Source: Hemibagrus wyckioides
Lineage: Eukaryota > Chordata > Actinopteri > Siluriformes > Bagridae
Assembly: GCF_019097595.1 (NCBI RefSeq)
Contig: NC_080735.1
Coordinates: 13,402,917 to 13,466,916 of the forward strand
Reading direction: 5' to 3'
Length of the DNA: 64,000 nucleotides
Within the stretch, counting starts at the first letter, position 1; every line of letters begins with the position of its first letter. This document shows positions 39,301-48,300 of the stretch, piece by piece. The translations under genes were made by a program, and so were the position numbers. The notes beneath the pieces are model-generated. The model saw only the letters and a list, made by a program, of their open reading frames with translations, was not told where the DNA came from and searched no databases.

Positions 39301-42300
39301 CCTTGTTGACCGCACTTTCAATCAGCAAACTGCGTCAGAACACGTTTCGTCAGTGGACTCGCCATCAAACGCAGGACATTCAAACCATCGACGGAAAACA
39401 ATGTCGATGGTTAGTTGCACACAAGTTCAAGAAAATTTTGGGTTTTCTTCTGTGTCCAGTGCAACGTCCTTTTGTTCAAGACTGCCTGAAGAACCGACAA
39501 ACGCCTCACATCAACTTGTTTGTCGGCCTCTCATACAGGGAGTAATTCAACCTGACGTGCCTTTAAATCACATTCCCCTGGAGATAGAGAAACAAATGTA
39601 TCTGGATTCAGCAGGACCAGATGGCAAACCAAGAGCAGATCGTTTTGCTATGCGTCTGTTTAAAAGGTTAATTCCTCTTCATGTCTATCAGGACTGGGTA
39701 GGCTTGGTGAATTTTGATGGTTCCAGGGGGAAAAACGCTCTACCCCACAACGTGCGTCAAGCAATTTCTGATGCTGTTGTTAAGAAATTTCACGCCACAG
39801 CCCAGGACTGGAAGCAAATAAAAGATAGAATTAACGAACTTCTCAGAAAGAAACGATTAAGTTTTCCCCTGTTTTAAGGTGTCATGCTACAAGTTCTGGT
39901 TTAAACACTTAACTGTTTTAGTCTGTAAATAAATACTTGCTTTCAATATCAATTCTATACTGTCTTGTGACATTTTTGATTTATATAAAATCACTTAAAA
40001 CTGGTTAAAACACTTAAAACGGCTGTCTATCTGTAAATTAATACTTGCTTTCAATCACAATTCCATATTGTCTTGACATTTTTGATATATAGATATATAT
40101 TTTTGATAGATATACATATATAAACAAATTTTATATAAATCTATATCCAAAACGGATGATTATGGCTAAGCTAAAATGAAGAAATAAAAACATCTCGAGA
40201 TTGAACTCATTACATTGTGAGATTAAACTAGTAGTTTTTCTAGAAAAAAGTAAAAACAAATTTACAGGGACTATCGTAATATTTGGAGAATATAATCAAT
40301 ATAATGAGAATTAAGTCGAAATATTTGACGTGAACAAGCAGCCTGCCTTATTAATAAAACAATGTTAGGGACATGCGCTCAGAATCTAAATGCAACAAGC
40401 AAGGTTTTACTTTCAGCGTATTCTCTACATGGCTTAATGCATTAAGACAGTAATATAAATGCACTACATTCACATATGAAACATTCATAATAATACACAA
40501 TTTATATAGATACACTATTTTGACCTTATTCTCGAAATACCATGACTGTATTCCAGCAATTTTGTTTATTTAGAATTTTCTTTGAAAAACTACTCGTAAA
40601 AAATCTTGTATTATAATGACTTTAATCTCAGGCTGTTTTGTAAAAAAAAAAAAAAAAAATTCCATTTTGGGCCAAAAATTAACTTCCATTTTGGGCCATG
40701 TGCTAGCTATTTATTTATTTATTTATTTATTTATATATATATAAAGTAGCCTACTGCAAGAACAGACTGCTCCATATGCTTTTAAATAGCTTTTGTGGTA
40801 CTTTATCATATGCCAATTGCTCTCCGCAGCACCATGTTATGTTGATCGATTTCAGTGTACATGAAACAAGACTGCCACCTACTGGTCTTGTCTTTCCTGC
40901 GCGAGAGCGTCACTCGCAATGCGAGTTGTCACGGGATTCCTGTCCCTCTGACGCGCATTCTTAAATGCCACATCTGTATACAGCCTGACCTCTCCAGCAA
41001 GCTGCAGGATATATTGTCTTCTCCCTCTGACACCACAGACTCAGGAGAGTCCGATCCTGACTTTGCGGGACCCTCATCATCCTCTCCAGCTTCCACTGAA
41101 GGTGAGGAGGATTCAGAGGATCCTGGATCTAAGTGGATTGGGAGAAACGGCGAAGTGTGGTTTTCCACCAACGTGGAGACTGCTCCCTTTTCTGAGCCTA
41201 CCAGTGACATGACTCCAGGGCCTACACTTTATGCCATTGCAAAGGTCCAGGACGTGGCTTCCACGTTCAACCTGTTTTTTACGGAGGAGATGATTGACCT
41301 CATTGTCAGCATGACCAACCTCCATGGGCGCCGCACAGTGAAAAACTGGACCGGGGTGGACTCCACAGATCTCCATGCCTACATGGGGCTTCTGATTTTG
41401 GCCGGCATCTACAGGTCCAGAGGGGAGTCCACACGTTGCCTGTGGGATGATCGCAGTGGTCGTGCGATTTTCAGAGCTACCATGTCCCCCTCAAGATTCT
41501 ATGAACTCAGCAGAGCTCTGCGCTTTGACGACAAGCTGCAGAGACCAGCTGGTCATGGCGAGGACAAGCTTTTCCCCATCAGATCCCTGTGGGAAATGTG
41601 GACGGAGCGCCTTCCCCTCCTATTCAATCCCGGCAAAGATGTCACAGTGGATGAGCAGTTTGTGCCATTCAAAGGGCGATGCAGCTTTCGGCAGTACATG
41701 CCAAAAAAAACAGCAAAATATGGACTAAAATTTTGGGTGACTGCTGATGTCGCCACATCCTATGCCTGGAAGTGTGACGTTTACCTGGGAAAGACAAGTG
41801 GACCAGGGCAAGCAGAGGTGGATCAGGGCAAGCGTGTCGTCATGGAGATGACAGAAGGCCTCCAGGGTGTCACGGTCACTTGTGACAACCATTTTACCTC
41901 CTACTCACTTGCTCAGGAGCTTCTGCAGAAGGAAGTAGCCTTGGTTGGGATGATCAGGAAAAATAAACCGGAGCTGCCACCCAACCTGGTGCGGGTTAAA
42001 GGACGACCTGCCCTCTCCGCCGTCTTCGCCTTCACGAAGAACACCACAGCTGTGAGCTACATTACGAAACGGGGGAGGAATGTGACCCTCATCAGTACAA
42101 GGCACCGCAAGGCAGCGGTGACAGAAGGACCAAAAAAGAAGCCAGAGATGATCACCGACTACACCCGCTGCAAGGGAGGTGTCAACAATCTAGAGAAGGT
42201 ATGTGCCATTACCTATTTGTTACTACATGCATCCTATTCCTGTTCATTTTTACTGAATTCATGTGCCTGTTAGAGAGAAATTTAGGAGATAGTTTTGACA

Positions 42301-45300
42301 ATGACTGTTTGTGTGATTTATTCTCATTGTCATGTGCAGCTTAAAAATACTTATGATGAGATCTGTAGTTATTCTTTCCTTGTTAATTTTGTAGGTTATT
42401 GGCACCTACACCTGCAGAATGAAAACCAATCGGTGGCCACAGATGATGTTGTTTAATATGGTGGACATCACAGCATATAATGCATATGTCATCCACACAG
42501 CTGTGGATCCCTCCTGGAACCAGGCAAAGGTGTTTAGGAGGAGGCTTTTCCTAGAAGAGCTGGGAAATTCTTTGGTCTCTGCAGCAATATTGAGGAGAGA
42601 GCACCTCCCTCGCGCACCAGTTGCTGCTGCACTGGTGAGAGGGATTCAGTTTTCTGCAGCTGTCCCTCCAGACACAAAGCCGCTGACACCAGCAGACACC
42701 AGCAGCTCAGGAGTGAAGAGGGGAACATGCCAGTGGTGCAAAGGACAAAAAAAAAGAACAGTCAGCACTTGTAGCTGCTGTGGTGGACACACTTGCAAAG
42801 AGCACCAGAGGATATGCTGCCTGTCCTGCTGGAAAAACTGAACACGCGCGCATGCACACATGCACACTAAATAGTTTAATGGTTTAGTTCTCCATCCATC
42901 TTGCACCGTTGTTCAGTTTATTTGAAGTTGTTTCATTTTGGTTCATAATATTTTCATAAAAATTAGAGGAAAAAAGTGAAATCTGATGCTGCACAAAAAC
43001 TAACAATGCATCAAAACCAATGTTGTTACTAATCTTTGACATATCCAAGACTGTGATAAAAGGTAAAAAAAAAATCTAATACACATTTGTATTTGTATAC
43101 CTATACTTTTATATTGAAAATAAGTCATTTTCTGTGTTTTTTCCCCCCCAAGTCAGTGACATAACTAATGAACTTGGCAATTAAACTGAGGTTGATTTAA
43201 CAGATTTATGCAAAATAAGTTGAAAAATATTTCTGATATTTTTACAGCAGTTTATTTTAGTGGATGTGTTCGTCCTGAACATAACATAAGGGTAGTACAT
43301 TTGCCCACAGGTGTATTATTGACTTTTTGAAATCATATTTCCAAAATTTGTCAAAATGGTGTTTGTCACCAAAGATCATTCCATTTGCTGAAATGCAGAG
43401 AAAGTTATGATCAAATTAAGAGTGAAAAGTGACGCCTGGTGGATGAAAACGTCCCCAACAGTATATAAGGGTTAAAAAGCTTTTCTCATGTCCTTTAGCT
43501 ACCCCGACTCAGCCCAAACCTCACTCCACTCCAAGTACGCCCACCTCCTCGGCGCTGGCTGCCCCTGCGCCCATCCTCCAGCTCATAACCACAACAACAA
43601 ACTCGACACCCTCCTCTTCCAGCTCTTCTCTGAGTGGCCAGGCCCAGACAGGCACTCTACTGCTGCAGCCCCGCGCGAACACAGGTGCCATGACGACTAG
43701 CACAGCCACATCAGCTGGCCAACCGATGTCCATCCAACCTTTGCTGATCCAGCTTCCACTGGCTATGGCTAATGGCCAGGGTGGGGCCCTAGCTGGAGGA
43801 GTAGGCCTGATCCCTGTGTCCTCCTTGGGCACCGTTAACAGCCTTAGCAAGGCCAAGACCACTACAGCCACCACATTTATTTTGCAGAAAACGGCAGGAA
43901 GCGTTGTGACTTCCTCCTCTGCTGCTCCCTCTTCCTTGGCCTCCTCAGCGTCTTCAGCGGTGACACAAATGCCACCAAGTAGGCCAGTGTATCAGGGTGG
44001 TACGGGCACAGCAAACTCTCCTAACGCTGGCATCTCTGTGACGACGGCCCGCGCCCCTACACAGTGTGCCACCGTGGTTGGAATGGCCACTGCTTCATCG
44101 TCCCCGGCTACCACGGGGCCTGCTGCGACAGGCTCAGCAGCAGCCTCAGTTGGTCCACCATCAGCATCTGAAATGGCATCTAAAACAGGTGAGTGCACCT
44201 TTACCAGGAAGCTCGATCATTTTGTCTGAATACATTTTATTTACATTTACCTTCCATGTGCATCTCTCACTAGATACAATTCCATCTATTAACCCCCCCC
44301 CCCCCCCCCCGTCTCTCCCTTTCTCTGAACTTGTCAATGTCCTTTGTAATTTTATTTTGCTCTGTTCATTTCAGATAATCAATCCACCCATTCTGCTCCA
44401 GCCAAATCACCTGCTCAGGTAAGTCTAGTGCTCTGGTGCCTTATTGTGTTTGTTCATGCTGTACGTATATCCAGGTTAACAAATTAATAATTTGGTTAAA
44501 CCAGACACCATAATGGATTTCAGAGGAGTCTGTTTAGTTATCTGTGATTTAGCAGAGCAATAACATTTGTAATTTCAGATTTCCTTACGGTAGAGAATTC
44601 CACATTTTGCCATGCTGCTAGTTCCATTGTAATTGCAGAAAAATATTCATTACATCCCGTTATCTCCACAGCCTGCTCGTCCCAGGGGCTCAGTGATTGA
44701 CCTAACTGAGGATGATGATGACGTCCAAGGTAATTTATTACATCCATCACTAGCACTTTTTTGCTCCTATCCTCTCATACTTCGCTTACCCATATGGTCC
44801 TTCACTCCCTTATTCTGTCACCTGCTGTGTGTTTATAGTTACTGGTGTGCAGAAGGCCACTGCTCCTGCCATTCCCACCAATACCCAGCGACCCCAAGGG
44901 CCACCACCATCACTAGTGAGCTCCACATCTGTTGGTGAGTTTCTCCATTTCTCAACTTTTCTTTTCCTTGCTTATTGTTCTGGTCTAAAATAATTTTTAC
45001 CCTTTTATTTCTGTTTGGATTTTTTTTGTCTGATTTTAGTTTTCATCTAGTTTGTCCATCTTTCCTTCTGGCTGTTAGCTTTGTAACTATTACAGCCCTG
45101 TTGAGATCTGTAGTTAAACCTGTTTAATTATTTCATCAGGTCGCTCTGCAGCACAGCATCGAGCCTCAGTGGTAAGTAGATATGTTTATTAAAACCTTTT
45201 GACCAATTTCTATGGGAAATATTTTCCTTGAAGTAAAAAAAAGCCTATCAAATGTGCAACACACAAAGAAAGTGTGTATATATGTACACAGATGTGGCCT

Positions 45301-48300
45301 TTAAGAATGTGCCCCCCCCCCAACCATTTGGTTTCATGTGATTGGTCATTCCTGATCACCCAGCTAGCACCAACCCTGCAGGCATGCTTTTTGCTTTTTA
45401 GAACTGAAATACTTTTGTTGTGCTTCACACAATGTCCACCAGGTGGCACATGGAGCGATATACCGTAGCTCAATGCACAGTAGCTAGCTCAAATCAGATG
45501 CTCTTGGCCAGCGATTAGTCATGAAAAGCATCTGATCTGACCTAACTACTGTGTGTTGAGCTGCATTATGTTCCATGTGCCACCTGGTGGATATTGTATG
45601 AAGCAAAGGAAAGGTATTAACCCTTAAGAGTCTGTGGTCTAACATGGCATTTCTTTTGTGTTGCGATGACGAGTTAAAATACTCCACTTTGTTGTGGTTG
45701 CACAGAAAAGAGTCTAACCCAGAAAACATATTTTGTTTTTGTAATATGCACAAGAACTAATGGTGTGTACAATTTTTCTCTTAAGCCCTTTCATACATAG
45801 CGGTCACTACAGTGGACAGATATTCAAAAGCTGTTCTCTTGTATGTGCATGGGTTTTGTTATAGTTGTACATTCCATACACTGCCATCTATTGGCCAGTC
45901 ATGGTAAATGCAGTTTTTTCCAACTCCAATCCAAGATGGCCGACAGGAAGTCAGAAATGCAGAACATCCCAGGAATATGTTGTAAATCCTTCTGTAGTAG
46001 AACATCCCTGCAGGATTCATCTAATTGTTAAAAATTTCCTGATATATTTTATATATGGAGAAATTTGCGATAAATCATATGTCCACTAAACTGGATGCCA
46101 TTCATGCTATATTTTAACTGCAATTACTGTAACTTTGCTGTTCTTGGTAAACCTTATCAATTCATCTGGATTTAGGGGGAAAAAAAACAAAAATCCCAAA
46201 CCCAACGAATCCGAACGAATATCAACAGCAATTTCTGGACTTGAGGGGAAATTACCACAGCATACCCCCTATATACACGGATGGATCAAAATCGGGAAAT
46301 TAAGTGGCAGCAGCTTTTGTAACACATCGACTGTATCAGGGTCTACGCATCCCAGCTCAGAGTTAAAAATTTTTTACTGCAGAAGCAAGTGCTCTGCTTT
46401 TGGCTTTGAACTTCATTGAATCCACATCACGAAAGGGTTACCTACTAATAACGGACTCAAAATCATGTCTCGAAGCATTAGAAAATTTACAAGCAGATCA
46501 TCCAACATTCGTGGGAAATCCTAATCAAGTTATCATTTTTAGAATCAAAAAATGTTCTGTTGGATACCTGGACACTCGGGAATCCCAGGTAATGAGCGAG
46601 CAGACAAAACTGCCCAAGAAGCATTATCTAAAAAACCAAGCAAATGCTCTGTATCTTTCACAGACCTGAAACCAATTTTAAATGTATACGTCAAAAATAA
46701 ATGGCAATCGGAATGGGACCAATGTTTTAAAAAACAAACTGCATGAAATAAATCCTAAAATTGGAACAAAACATACATTTCCTTTTAATAATCGTTGGGA
46801 TCAAGTCATACAGACAAGATGCAGAATAGGATACTAAAAATAATCTTACACATTTTATCTAGTTTTAGTATTGAATAACAAAAACTGACTCACCATGAAT
46901 ATAGCCATAGAAGCTGGCATGGTGGAAAGAAAGTAAGATAAACCTTATCTGCCATGACATTTTTAGTGTAAATCAATTTATAGTTATTAGAATGTAATTA
47001 CCAGCTTTAAAAAAATTAATAGCATTTTTTGCATATTATTTATGTAAAGTTAGCAACAATTAGTGTTTTTATTTTTTGTAGCGTTCAAGTGCAGGGCGTG
47101 ATGGGAAGGCCTACAGGATAGTGGAGCATATACCACCCGAGTCAAGTGAGGATGATGTCAGTGCCAGTGATGATGAATGGCTGCCAGAAAAACAAGGAGG
47201 ATCAGGATTAGCCAATGCTAGCAGTAGTGACAGTGGATCTGAGGACTCTGAAGGAACTATGGGTGGTGAGGTTGCTGAAGATGTTGAGGGAGCTGAGGAT
47301 GTACCACCAGACAGAGCTCAGGGACAGAAAAGAATCAGAAATGTCTGGAAAGCCAAGGACAACCAGTTTGAGGGCAACCTGCCTCGTTTTCTAGGGGAGT
47401 GGAAGGTGAATGTTGAGGGAACCGAGCCAATAGATTTCTTTATTCATCTATTTCCTGAAGATCTGTTGGATGAAATTGTGCACAATACCAACCTGTATGC
47501 ACTCCAACATGGAAAAGGAAATCTGGCCCTGACAACAGGAGAACTGCAAATTTTCCTGGGAATAAATATGGTCATGTCATACGTCCGACATCCACGAACA
47601 AGAATGTACTGGTCATCGCAGGCAGGTCTTCGTCTTGATTTGATAGCAGATGCTATGCCAGTGAACAGATTTGAGGAGATTCTGAGGTACCTTCACTTTG
47701 TTGATGACCATTCACAGGAGCCAGGAAATACTGACAAGCTGTTCAAAATTAGACCAGTGTTAAATGCACTTGAGCAAACATTCCGTTCAGCAGTCGACCC
47801 TGAAGAATTTCAATCTATTGATGAACAGATTATTCCTTTCATGGGCCAGCAGTACATCCCCAAAAAAACAAAACCCTGGGGTCTGAAAGTGTGGGTAAGA
47901 GCAGGGACCTCTGGATACATGTACAGATTCAAAGTGCATCAGGGCTTAGCGGGGCGTGGTCAGGTCAGTGAAATGGGGATGGCTGCAGACGTAGTCATGC
48001 GTCTCTGCGATGACATACAGCGAAAGAATCACAAGGTGTTTTTTGACGATTTCTTTTGCACTGTTCCACTTATTCAGGCATTGCTACAACAGGGTATCTA
48101 CGCCACTGGAACATGCAGAATCAACAGACTCCAGGGAGCACAACTGAAATTGAAGACTGAACAGCAACTCAAAACCGAGGGAAGAGGCGCTTGCTCGGTC
48201 ATCAGCAATGCTGACAATATCACTGTTACACGCTGGTTTGACGGTTCAGTGATGCACATGGCCTCCTCTTGTGCCGGACAGTCCCCTTCAGATTTAGCTC

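Larger units (their letters stand above)
36115..40680. mobile_element. Possible nested element with long inverted repeats around the BEN gene
   Basis: About 36115-36510 and the reverse complement of 40330-40680 share long stretches, including GAGATTAAAGTCATTATAAT and CTTAATGCATTAAGC followed by GAGAATACGC. A further copy of the outer part, in direct orientation to the left arm, lies at 40180-40345, so the right side alone looks like a small MITE. Either a 4.5-kb transposon carrying the BEN ORF sits inside the piggyBac element, or separate copies of one MITE happen to flank the ORF. No target duplication could be fixed by eye. Confidence 0.5.
34830..43471 (+). mobile_element. 8.6-kb composite piggyBac element in ATF7IP intron 7
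   Basis: Bounded by TTAA at 34826-34829 and 43472-43475, the piggyBac target site. The left end begins CCCTTGTGCACTGTT. The reverse complement of the right end begins CCCTTATATACTGTT and both continue to a shared CATCC. Inside the ends, about 34860-35160 and 42960-43260 are inverted copies of each other (shared blocks include TTTTGCATAAAT, AATTGCCAAGTTCAT and TTTTTGTGCAGCATCAGAT). It carries a transposase (40984-42841) and, nested between them, the long-inverted-repeat unit with the BEN ORF and a hAT relic. Same strand as ATF7IP. Host splice sites on both sides are intact. Confidence 0.88.
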
